A stretch of 34,658 bases of DNA, from contig JANBQC010000285.1 in assembly GCA_027576995.1 (NCBI GenBank), forward strand, positions 1-34,658, written 5' to 3'. Below the pieces are notes generated by a model. The model was not told the origin of the DNA, did not search any database, and saw only the letters and a list, made by a program, of their open reading frames with translations. The first letter of the stretch is position 1. Each line of letters begins with the position of its first letter. The stretch is from Dimargaris cristalligena (taxonomy: Eukaryota > Kickxellomycota > Dimargaritomycetes > Dimargaritales > Dimargaritaceae). A program made the translations under genes and the position numbers. Positions 10,706 to 19,581 of the stretch are shown piece by piece.

Positions 10706-11400
10706 GATGGAATATTGGCAACTGCAGCAATCCGCCGGGATCACTCATTTCACTGTTTTTTGGTGTATGATACTCTAACCCAGCCACGACAGTTTATGGC
10801 CGATCACTGCTCTTGTGTGCCGCGACTGATTCCCCCTGGGCAGCAGTTTTAGTCGAGTGTAGAAAATGTCTCCAACATCAATGTGAATGGGTCTCTTTGG
10901 CTCAAGAAAGAAACGGCCCTTTTATCCTCCAACTAGACCCCTCAGTGGTGCTGGCGGCTCTTTTTCAACGCCAAATTACAGTGTTGATATCCCTATTCAT
11001 TCGCCCAAAGCGCCAAATTGCATCATTTTTCTAATCGCTCCTAGTTCGTTCCCCAAATCACATTACCCAATTTTATCGGCATTAAAATCAATAGCACTAC
11101 CGAGGTAATTGTCTCAACCAATATAACCAGCACGCCGTGCTATATAAAAATTCGAGGCGACGTTATTTATAATATCCCTGACAGCCGATTTTATCTTTAA
11201 TCCCATATCTGGGGTCTTCTTAGTCTTTATTTTCCGTGCCCATCTCTTTCGTGCAACTAACTTGTACCGGATTCGTTTTGTCGACGGTATGATCTTTTCG
11301 ATGGGCACTGCCTTTTTTCCAATTATAATCTTAGTAGCTTCGTTCTCTAGACTCTCCATATACAGGAACTATGGCACTCCTATTCACCTAAGGTGTTCTA
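10706..11400 (+). pseudogene. Decayed paralogue of the seven-helix membrane protein family
   Basis: Part of this stretch translates into clear homology with the two intact genes downstream. At 11160-11360 one frame reads FIISLTADFIFN, then FIFRAH, then NLYRIRFVDGMIFSMGTA. The intact copies read FITSVATEFLFN, YIIRAY and NLYAVLVRDGMVAWIGTA, and the last 24 positions align without gaps. Just upstream, in another frame, GIKINSTTEVIVSTNITSTPC aligns gaplessly with the loop of helix 4-5 and its conserved Cys. Further upstream (10813-11030) LVECRKCLQHQC and LQLDPSVVLAALF resemble helix 2-3, with stops and frameshifts between. The downstream splice donor and last exon are not recognisable. It is therefore a broken, diverged copy on the same strand. 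A minus-strand frame (11114-11359) is only its shadow. Confidence 0.75.
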
Positions 11401-12649
11401 AACAGGCCATGTTCCACTTATAATGTATATACGGTTCGTTGACTCTAAGTTGATGCCAGGGTATACCAGTCTTTCAGGCTAGTTTGCACTAGAATATCAC
11501 CACTCACCCTAACCATATGTATTTTTATGTCTAGGGCCAGTTTCCGCCAGTGGTCACTAATTACATACAGTTTTTCGAGTGGTCTCTTCCCGCTATTTTG
11601 TCTGAATATTTATCCATCAAGGCATGGTGGCCGCCTGTTTAATAACATGGCAGCTAAATTATACAGCTAAGATGGGCCGAGCTAACTGGTCAGCAGGAGG
11701 GATATTGGGCGTGAAAACGTTGTGATAGCCATCGAATACCCAGGTCCGTTTGGCAATTGCCGGCCTTCTTTGATTGATGGTGGGACAGACCTTTTTGAGC
11801 CCCAATATGACTTTGGTTCAACGAAGATATCCCTAAATACCTGTATTGTACATTTATATAGCACCCATCTTTTTTCCACTATGGCCGTTTCCATAACGGG
11901 TTGTTCTACTTTCTATTTCCGTTTGGCCGATCCGTCCTTCAGAGCACTTATACCAGACTCGAAGGTGAGACCAAATTTACCTGTACCTTGTGAAATAGGG
12001 TTTTACAAGTAGCCGATACTCTCCAGTTATAAGCTGATTAGTGTAATTGAGGATATTTTCTGTTTCCGCAAGGTCTGATTGCCAAACTCGAGATATTAAA
12101 AGGTTGGGGGATCAATGCGTAATCTCAAGCCGGGGGTTTCTAATTCCCTATTAGCCATTGTTACCTTTTTAGTCGACATGCCCAATGTCCCTAATAGGCA
12201 CATCACTCTCCTATTAGAGAACCACATTCCCACCACACCCCAGTAAACCCAAAAAGAGAGAAAGATGTCCCTTTTTTTTCACCCACCCGTGCTGCTTAAG
12301 AAACACTAGGGAGAGGTTCAACCAGGCTGTATACCGAAAAATCCGTTGGATAAGGCGAATGCTACTGGTTAAACATGAATATCCTGCTTATCTTTCCGTA
12401 CATGTACTCTTCAAAACTCTATATAGCTCGGTCGAATTTCACTCACTAGTACTTAAAGTATTATTAACTGGCCAGCAACCAGAATAACAGCAATCTAAGC
12501 ATTGGGCGTGGGGAAATGAGTGTACCAAATTAGAGATAAGGCTTGTATGTGTTGGAGCCACCTGTGAAGTTGGGGGCTGGATGATTAACCCCGCCATGGT
12601 TAGATGTTATCGGGATGTCCTCAGTTATGGGGCCAGGCCGAGGATATTG
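11401..12649. other. Spacer within seven-helix family cluster
   Basis: No gene recognised. Frames of 70-96 codons near 11682-12012 have no family resemblance. A GGCATGGTGG word at 11620 echoes the conserved DGMV codons, but nothing around it is collinear. A TTGGCCGATCCG word near 11923 recurs near 15173, which is within chance for this window size. Confidence 0.4.
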
Positions 12650-13110
12650 ATTACTCGGGCTACTATCCCCCATGCTGGTCTTCGGATGGTCCGATTTTCA
12701 CTCGTATACTCTGCTGTGGTCTTCATAAGCACCCCGGCGGCTTATCTGACTGGCCTGCTGAATCTTTGGAGTGGATTATCGCCAACCAACATAAAACAAC
12801 CAAAATTGTTCTCAATAGTGTGGAACAGTGGCGAGTTTCAATTCACTTGGATTGGCCCAAGCCCCCCCTCCTCCTCCTCCTCCCTCGCCTTGATTATTAT
12901 TATTAATGTTTTTTCGCAGCCCAAAACCGTAGTGTATTGTTGAGAATTTACTTTCTCCTTTAATGTTGGAATGTGCTCATCATTTTCACTACTTAAGCTG
13001 ACCGGGTGGTTAGTGTACCTAAATTTCCTCGGCTTGGTCCACTGTATAATGGTGCGTTATTGGCATGGTCTTGTTGTCCATCATCTCGGGGTGGATTGGC
13101 GAGGCCCCCG
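12650..13110 (+). pseudogene. Probable decayed seven-helix family copy upstream of intact gene
   Basis: Three weak matches to the intact gene at 13268 are collinear. A VYSAVVFIS...LTGLLNL segment from 12704 resembles VYTGLFFS...FSGVILL. An ENLLSPLMLE segment at 12940 resembles TEFLFNLVVT. A CVIGMVLLSIISGW segment near 13053 resembles VRDGMVAWIGTA. Distances from the first match are 238 and 358 bases, against 249 and 351 in the intact gene. Several stops lie between the second and third match. Each match alone could be chance; the shared spacing is the argument. Confidence 0.45.
12867..12883. repeat. (CTC)n trinucleotide run
   Basis: Five to six CTC units following a C run, inside the probable relic. 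Simple slippage repeat. Confidence 0.75.
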
Positions 13111-13149
13111 TCACCTTTTTACTTCTTCGGGGCGGAGCCGAGGCTGGCC

Positions 13150-13158
13150 TATATAAAG
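13150..13158 (+). promoter_or_regulatory. TATA box of first seven-helix gene
   Basis: A textbook TATATAAAG preceded by GC-rich sequence lies 118 bases upstream of the ATG at 13268. It is the best TATA candidate in the window and lies directly after the probable relic, so an old copy's 3' half now forms part of the upstream region. Confidence 0.55.
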
Positions 13159-13267
13159 CTGGTACTTGGCCTTTCTGGGCACAATGAACTACTCGCACCA
13201 CCCGACTTGGTCCGCCTGATTACCCTTATTCCATTCCTTATATCCAAAGATTCTATAATCCCTCCAA

Positions 13268-14309
13268 ATGGACATGAACATACCCCTGTCGGCCCTTTGG
13301 AACCTGCAGCTGTTCCGTATTACGGGCGGACTGATGATGTTGATCATGTGCCACAACCTCTATCACTCGTGGTTTATTCTCGTGCGCAAGCGCCAACTAC
13401 TACATATCCTTTGTTTCCTTATGAATTTGATTTTGACCACATTGACCCTGTTTGTTCTCCTCCGGGACCACCTTCAGCTATCGTGTAATGTTTATACCGG
13501 TCTTTTTTTCTCCTGCCACACCGTATCAGTGGCCTTTTCGGGGGTAATCCTACTGGTCAAGGCATACTATGCCAGTGGCAAATCAAACCTAGTACTATAC
13601 GGCCTCATCGTTATTCATACCGTGTCCGTTGCTACCAATATTTACGCCGAGACCCAGATTGGGGTCATGTATAGGCCGGAAACGACGCTGTGCGGCAACG
13701 AGATCTCCCTCCCCAGTTTTATCACTTCCGTCGCCACCGAATTCCTCTTCAATTTAGTCGTCACGTTCACTTTCCTGATCTATATTATCCGGGCCTACCG
13801 CCGCTTTAGCTCCAATCTATACGCTGTTTTGGTTCGCGATGGCATGGTGGCGTGGATTGGAACCGCCATCTGCCGGGGGGTGCTGGCCTTTACCCTGTTC
13901 AAGTCTGTCAACTCTCTGGCGGTCGTCTTCATTTCCATATCTGGTAAGCCGGGTCGCCTTTATAGGAATGATTCGAATGGCAATACCCATTTTGTGCCAT
14001 ATTCCACACTAAATATACTGTTGGGGGACTCCAAAGCTAAACCAGCCAGTTCGTGATCGACAAACTGGTTTGTAAGCTATTTTCCAAAGTAGTTACTCAC
14101 AGGGCCAGCCTTCTTTCGGTTTAGGCCACTGCTGACATTGCCTTCCCACCTTCCACATGGTGATGCACCCGACTTGACTTACTCACTTAGCCCTATACAC
14201 TATACGTATCCTTGGTCCTTAATTGCGTCCCGTCCCATCCACAGTGCTTGCCACCAGCTGCATCATCACCTTGCAACTTCGCCACACCCTGGGCAAAAAT
14301 CGCCGCTAA
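13268..14309 (+). CDS. Seven-helix membrane protein of unknown function, copy 1
   Basis: Two exons, 13268-13943 and 14245-14309, encode 246 residues. I do not recognise the family. Seven hydrophobic stretches (about 13-38, 44-65, 76-102, 106-128, 146-177, 192-214, 216-238) with short basic loops suggest a polytopic receptor-like or carrier-like protein. Conserved features shared with the copy at 15977 are KAYYASGKS after helix 3, a loop Cys in TLC, SVATE.LFN in helix 5, and RDGMVAWIGTA entering helix 6. The donor is TCTG|GTAAGC and the acceptor CATCCACAG; the last exon (VLATSCIITLQLRHTLGKNRR) finishes helix 7 with a basic tail. Without splicing, translation runs into the intron and adds a false polar tail. 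Start: the two copies align from their first Met. A TATATAAAG lies 118 bases upstream. A chemosensory role is conceivable but nothing proves it. Confidence 0.88.
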
Positions 14310-15976
14310 AATATATAATTATTTTTCTCGAAAATTATCGCACGCCGTCACCTAAACTCTCAATGTACTTTTAACCGCCTCGGAAAGCATATCCGTAGAT
14401 AAAACGCCAACTCTACATGTCGTGCTCTCAGACCGACGCTTGACCCAACCCTGCTGAGGCCTATCACCAAATATAGAATGAGCAATTGTAAATATTTTTC
14501 AGGACTGCTTCGATATCAAATTACCATTCCTATTATTTGTGAATGCATCGGATATTATATTATATATAGTAATTTCTTATAAAAAATCAAAATGAGATGA
14601 ATAGTAAATTGCCATCGAAAATGGCCAATGAGATAGGCGGGCTATACCATGTGAATATCTGGCAAGGGGATACCAGATCTGTTTAAGACTATTACACACC
14701 CCGCTTAAAAAGATGGTAGATGGTGTGGCTCTATCGCACCAGAGCGCATGGTCAGGTAGCCCGGCTTTTAATTATACGGTCAGGCGAATAGGCTACTGGT
14801 TCACTGGTGCCCCTATCACTCAGTCCAAAAGAGGTATCGGATAAAGGGCGGTAGAAATGGGTCGGAAAATACCGTACAGCTTGGCCTAGGCGTTGGCTAA
14901 TGCCTCTTTTAGGGAGTGATGTTGGTCTAGTTTCTCACTAGGCTGGATGGATTAAACAAACTAGTGTGCCTTAACAGGTAAGGCATACCCCCATTCGCCA
15001 CCATGAGCCTTTTTCAACAATGGTATGGGAGAATAGCAACCAAGCGAAGGATAGGATTGCCCCTTGGGCCGATCCAAGTCCAGTGTGGGGGGCAGTGGTT
15101 TTTTCCTTCAATTGCCCTAAAGTACCTGCTTACGCTCATGTGCAATGTTTACCATCCGTCCCTCCGTATTCAGTGCCATCTTGGCCGATCCGGCCTTGAA
15201 AAATGCCTAAAGACTCCCAACGGCTAAAACCCAATCCCCCGATTCACAATCCAATGGGTAGAGCGATACTCCCGATCCCTTAGGCGTCATGGGACTAGCT
15301 TGGGGTATCCATACCCACCACTCCACTCCGCCTAGTTAAGTCCACTTACACAATACATTGGTCCATTATGCCTAACTCCACCCAGTCTCGTTTGATTATC
15401 CCTAATGGTGTTTGCCTGGATAACTCAGTTATAAACAGGTGAAATTGCTAGATATCCACCCTGGACAATGGTATAGGATCTTCCCAGCCACCCCCATATT
15501 AGGGGACTCGTTTTGCCCCCCTAGGTTATTTTATTACTAGATACAGCATCACCACTATACCTCGCTATATTTCTGTACAGGCGAATGGGGAATGGTAAAC
15601 CGATGATTTACATGAGCAGGCCGAATAGAGTCGACTGCCTTGAACAGTCAAGGTACACCAGGAGTGGAATGACAGTCCAGTAATAAATACGAGCCCTGTG
15701 CTGCCCTGGCCAAGTCTTCGGCAGCCTTTCTACGCTGATATTGGTTCTACTCGACTCTTTCTTAACAATACCCCCTTCCGCCTGGTGTATCTTACCAATC
15801 ATATCCCCTTCTCCAAGGTTATATTTACTCATTTGATAATCCAACCAACCTCCATTGCCTGTGGTAGCCCAAAAAACCCCTCACTATTAGCAGGTCTGGC
15901 ACCATTTAGCCTTTATTTGCCTTCCAGTCGACGGCTGGCCGCCCTTCCGCCCAGCCCCTTCTAACCCTTTAGCACC
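14310..15976. other. Spacer between the two intact seven-helix genes
   Basis: 1.67 kb with no intact gene. A frame at 15003-15227 contains LMCNVYHPSLRI, which resembles LIMCHNLYHSWFI of helix 1 in copy 1, and TGGAATGACAG near 15664 falls close to where DGMV codons would lie. This may be another highly decayed copy, but the signal is too weak to call. The part before 15000 shows nothing. Confidence 0.4.
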
Positions 15977-16912
15977 ATGGAGGTTATGAAAATTCCCGCT
16001 TTGGCCATACGCAGCCTGCAAATGTTCAGGTTCGCGGGGGCATTTATTATCCTGTTGCTCGGCCACTGTACCTACCTATCGGCCGTAACCCTAAAACGCA
16101 ACCGCCAAATCCTGCCTGTCATCTGTTTTATCATGAATCTTATGTTATTTTGGCTAATCTTTTTTACTCTCTTTCGGGATTACATAGATTACCCCTGTAA
16201 AGTCTACCTGGGGCTGTTCCTGGCCAGCTACAGCGTGTCCGTGTTTTTTTCTGGTATTATTTTAATTATTAAGGCCTATTATGCCAGCGGCAAGTCCCGT
16301 ATCCTTTTGTACTGCCTAATTATTGCCCATCTCGTAGCCATGGGAAGCAACTTTTACGCCAGCGTCGAAATGACCACAGTCTACAACCCTTTCAGCACCC
16401 TATGCACCAACACCATCGAAGTGAAGAGCTTCATCCTGTCCGTGGCGACCGAAATTCTCTTTAATATTATTGTTACGGTCACTTTCCTGGCGTATATTTT
16501 CCGGGCGAGCCGGCAATTCAACTCCAGCATGTACGGTATTCTATTCCGAGACGGAATGGTGGCCTGGATTGGGACAGCTTTTTCTCGGGGCATCCTGGCC
16601 TTCTCCCTATTCGACGTCATCAATGACTTGTCCGTCATTTTTATATTTATATCAGGTAAGTAATGCGAATCGATGACATTGGTCTTTGGGGACCTTCGTC
16701 AGCGATTATTGATAATAACGTTCCATTTATCGTTTGGGGTTTCCATTGTATTCCAAAATCCTTAGCCTCGGTGAAAATAAGCACCACGGATTCTCACACA
16801 TCGTTATATATGCCATATTTTATCATATCTTACATTTATTCGCCATGTAGTCATTCTAAGTTGTTTGATCTTGACTTGGCAACTTCGGCGGACCATCTCT
16901 AGTAAGGTGTAG
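15977..16912 (+). CDS. Seven-helix membrane protein of unknown function, copy 2
   Basis: Two exons, 15977-16655 and 16851-16912, encode 246 residues, exactly the length of the copy at 13268. The two align end to end, with the same intron position and phase (after the first base of a Gly codon in ISG). The donor is TCAG|GTAAGT and the acceptor CCATGTAG. The last exon reads VILSCLILTWQLRRTISSKV, matching VLATSCIITLQLRHTLGKNRR of copy 1. Shared motifs are LFRDY before helix 3, KAYYASGKSR, STLC, SVATEILFN and RDGMVAWIGTA. Copy 1 and copy 2 have diverged strongly in the N-terminal half (ALAIRSLQMFRF against ALWNLQLFRI), so the duplication is old. Function is unknown; no enzymatic motif is visible. 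Confidence 0.88.
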
Positions 16913-17463
16913 TCGAGCCTCGCCAATCTTACCTGGTTCATCCGTGGATCCCTTTATTATAATAGTCCCCGTCCCTCCCAAATCCACTTCCACCCACCAT
17001 TCATTGTGGTGCAGTGGGTCAATCCCACCGGGTCCTTTGTAGACTCGCTTCAGGGTCAGCTTTGTTTTTATGTTTCCATTTGTATCATTTTAATACTAAA
17101 TTACTATAACTACGATTTTCACAATCCTATATGGACTGGCCAAATACTAAGCAGCTAAATGGCAGACTGCTATCCGCCGGAAATAACGGGTATTTCATAT
17201 GCACCGCAGGTAGTATCGTAAAGTATACTCGACCAGCTACCCGCGATTGGTAGAATAGAGGTTTCCTTACTTGCTTTATCCCAATTTCCATTCAGTTTGG
17301 GGACTTGTCTAGATTCGGCTCTCTAAGGACCACCAGGATTGTCAAGGTAGACCGTTAGTTACCGTGTAGCATAGTGGAAGTCGATAATCCTCATGGTACT
17401 GCGTCTGTTTATAGAGCTATATGGTACCAATAGGATTCCCACTGCAGGTTAGAAGCAGATAGA

Positions 17464-17504
17464 ACCATCGGTTAATTACTGCAAGTGCCTAATTAACCGA
17501 TGGT
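17464..17504. repeat. Perfect 15-bp inverted repeat (hairpin)
   Basis: Arms 17464-17478 and 17490-17504 are perfect reverse complements (ACCATCGGTTAATTA), separated by an 11-base loop. The hairpin lies about 220 bases beyond the RIO2 stop, past its poly(A) signal. It could be a 3'-end or insulating structure, a protein-binding palindrome or the remnant of a small inverted-repeat element. Confidence 0.85.
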
Positions 17505-17664
17505 CAAAAATAGAGAGGTTGCCAACCGACTGGGAAGTTGCCTATAGAATAGCAAGACGTTGAAGTGACAGTGCGCTATGACCCAAAGGCTTATCGATGC
17601 TCCCTTGAAGAGACCAAGGTTGGAGACGGCCCAAATACTAGTAGATAAATCAAGGAAATCAATG

Positions 17665-17670
17665 TTTATT
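17665..17670 (-). terminator. Poly(A) signal of RIO2
   Basis: AATAAA on the minus strand, 55 bases after the RIO2 stop codon, at a usual distance for polyadenylation. Confidence 0.6.
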
Positions 17671-17724
17671 GGTAGTTGGAATGCGGAATTGGGGATTAGA
17701 TTCTGTCGTTACATATCGAATGGA

Positions 17725-19054
17725 TTAAATTTCAAGACGGTCAACCGCGGCGGTTAGTTTCCGCGTATCGTCGTCTACCGGTGCGGATTGCGGGTTTACG
17801 GGAGTCGAGTCCGCCGAGTTAGCATCGGAAGCTTCGCTCTCGTTGGCGCTGTCGTCCGAGTCCGACTCGTAGACAAACTCTTCACTGCAATCCGAATGGT
17901 CTTCATCGTCGTTGGCCTCAATGTATTCCATCAGGTCCTTTTGTTGTTTTTTGTTGAATCCGCTGGCGGCCACCTCGACATCCAGGCTGAACTCCCGGTT
18001 GGCGTCCCGGGTGAATTTGGGATAGAGGACGGACTCATACTGGTAACGCCGCCGGAAGTAAGTCCGAATGCACTCGACGTCTCGGTTGAAGTAGAATTCG
18101 GCGTTCCGGTGGGTGGTGGATACCATCTGGGGGAAATCAATGAGAATAGGGATACCGGGCTCTTTGATGAGAATATTGAACTCGTTGAAGTCCCCGTGGA
18201 TGAGGCCGCTCTGGGCCAAACGAACAATCATCTGCATTAGTTCAGCGTAGAGCTTGCCCGGCTCGCCCACTTCGCTGATCTGTCGAAGTGAGAAGGCATC
18301 CACCAGTTCCATCACTACGCAGTGGCGGTTCTGGTCAACCGGTAAGGGGACGGGGAAGCCGTGTTCGTTGAGGACCCGCATAAAGGCCATTTCCTTGGTG
18401 GCAGACAGACGGGACAGATACATCCACGAGGCGGATTTGCGACCCTGCAGGTAGTCACGGTTATTCTTGACGGTGCGGAACGACGTGCGCCCGAGCCGGT
18501 GGATTTTGAGCACCCGTTGGTTGCCTTCGGCGTCGGCCACCACGTAAATATCGGATTCTTTGCCCACGCCGATCTGGTTACCCACGGACACCACGGCTCC
18601 CCGCTTGCTTAGCGTCTTCAGGGCCAGGTAGTCGTAGCCGCCGTAGGTGAGTCGGTAGCCGTCGTATTTGGCGGTGGTTTCCTTGGCCACTAGGTTCCGA
18701 CGGGCTAAGCTACTGATGCAGCGTTGGACCCCCCCGTGGCGTAGGTTGGCGATTTGGGAGATGATGGTTACTGGTACAATTTCGTGATTTTTGGAGCCCA
18801 TTTCCACCTGAGAATGCCAAGGGGAGACACGGTCCCATGCGATATTTTCGAGAGGAGAGTTATAGTTATAGAACAGGAGGAGGTCGCAGTACAGGCGTTA
18901 GGTCGATGAATATATCAATCTATGTATATGAGGAGGAAGGGTATCCGAGACACCTAAAGGTACGGGAGTAGTATAGTCAGCGGGTACTTACAGCAGTGAG
19001 CACTCGAAAGTCCTCGCTGGAGAGGTAGCGGAGCATCTTAACGTCGAGTTTCAT
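17725..19054 (-). CDS. RIO2: Atypical serine kinase/ATPase RIO2, 40S maturation
   Basis: Two exons, 18992-19054 and 17725-18807 (minus), encode 381 residues (yeast Rio2 is 425). RIO2 binds pre-40S particles and its ATPase cycle drives late cytoplasmic 18S maturation. The N-terminal winged helix begins MKLDVKMLRYLSSEDFRVLTA (first exon), continues VEMGSKNHEIVP, and ends YDYLALKTL. The kinase core has the P-loop GVGKESDIYVV (about 101-111), the ATP-site Lys in VLKIHRLG (about 122), the catalytic Asp in IHGDFNEFNIL (227) and the metal Asp in IDFPQMVS (245). The C-terminus is acidic and Ser-rich (DSDDSANESEASD). Donor GCT|GTAAGT and acceptor CTCAG, phase 0, restore RVLTAVEMG, which is universal in the family. 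It is divergent from RPC40. Confidence 0.97.
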
Positions 19055-19581
19055 GGTGACGGGTGGGATCGAGAAACGAGGGAGATTCGGCACGGGAGTC
19101 AAAAGCGGAGCAGGGAGAGAATGCAGCGAAGGAGAGAGAACTCAGTACATTAGAGTCCCCTAGCCAAGGGGTGTGTGTATATGGTTTGGTTACTCGACTA
19201 TTGCGTACGACTAGGCCAAAGGAGAGGCTTCTCTTCCTGCCAATTATTTTTTTAAGGCCTGGTTGTCCTCACATATTCCTTTTTTTTCTTCATCCACACT
19301 AACTGGCCCAATTACAGTAGACTAACCACCACCACTGCTACTGTAGAGAGTTTTTCGCTCGAGTCGACCACCTGCGTTAAATCCACTATCCTAATTCCTC
19401 TTTGCGAGCTTTTCGACCTGTTTCTTCCGTTTATTATTCTTTTTTTGCTCCGTTCAATCGCGCGGCCCTTCGTTGCCGTTCGTTCGCAAACTCTCGGCTA
19501 CTTCCGCCCAATTCTCTATACGATTCTGTTCTCTAGTTGAATCCGTCGGTCATTTTCTAATACAGCCCCCACTAACCCACC
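19055..19581. promoter_or_regulatory. Divergent promoter region, RIO2 / RPC40
   Basis: 527 bases lie between two ribosome-production genes. The plus strand is GA-rich near RIO2 (19060-19150) and CT-rich near RPC40 (19390-19550), so each gene has a pyrimidine-rich sense-strand leader and the bias flips near the middle. A TTTTTTTAAGG stretch (19245) and TTTTTTTTC tract (19282) lie near the flip. No named factor site is assigned. Confidence 0.55.

Larger units (their letters stand above)
16913..17724. other. Spacer between seven-helix copy 2 and RIO2
   Basis: Convergent 3' region with no recognisable gene. It contains a perfect inverted repeat (17464-17504) and the RIO2 poly(A) signal (17665-17670), listed separately. 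Confidence 0.6.

Noticed and set aside
11114..11359. 81-codon Lys-rich minus frame
   Set aside because: It mirrors the shadow frame of the intact seven-helix gene (16381-16638), so it is the antisense of the relic, not a gene.
11530..11640. GGCATGGTGG word resembling the DGMV codons of the seven-helix family
   Set aside because: No collinear flanking match; a ten-base word is expected by chance.
13006..13488. 160-codon plus frame overlapping the start of seven-helix copy 1
   Set aside because: Out of frame with the conserved protein and without family similarity.
17788..18240. 150-codon plus-strand frame inside RIO2
   Set aside because: Antisense shadow; the kinase motifs are on the minus strand.
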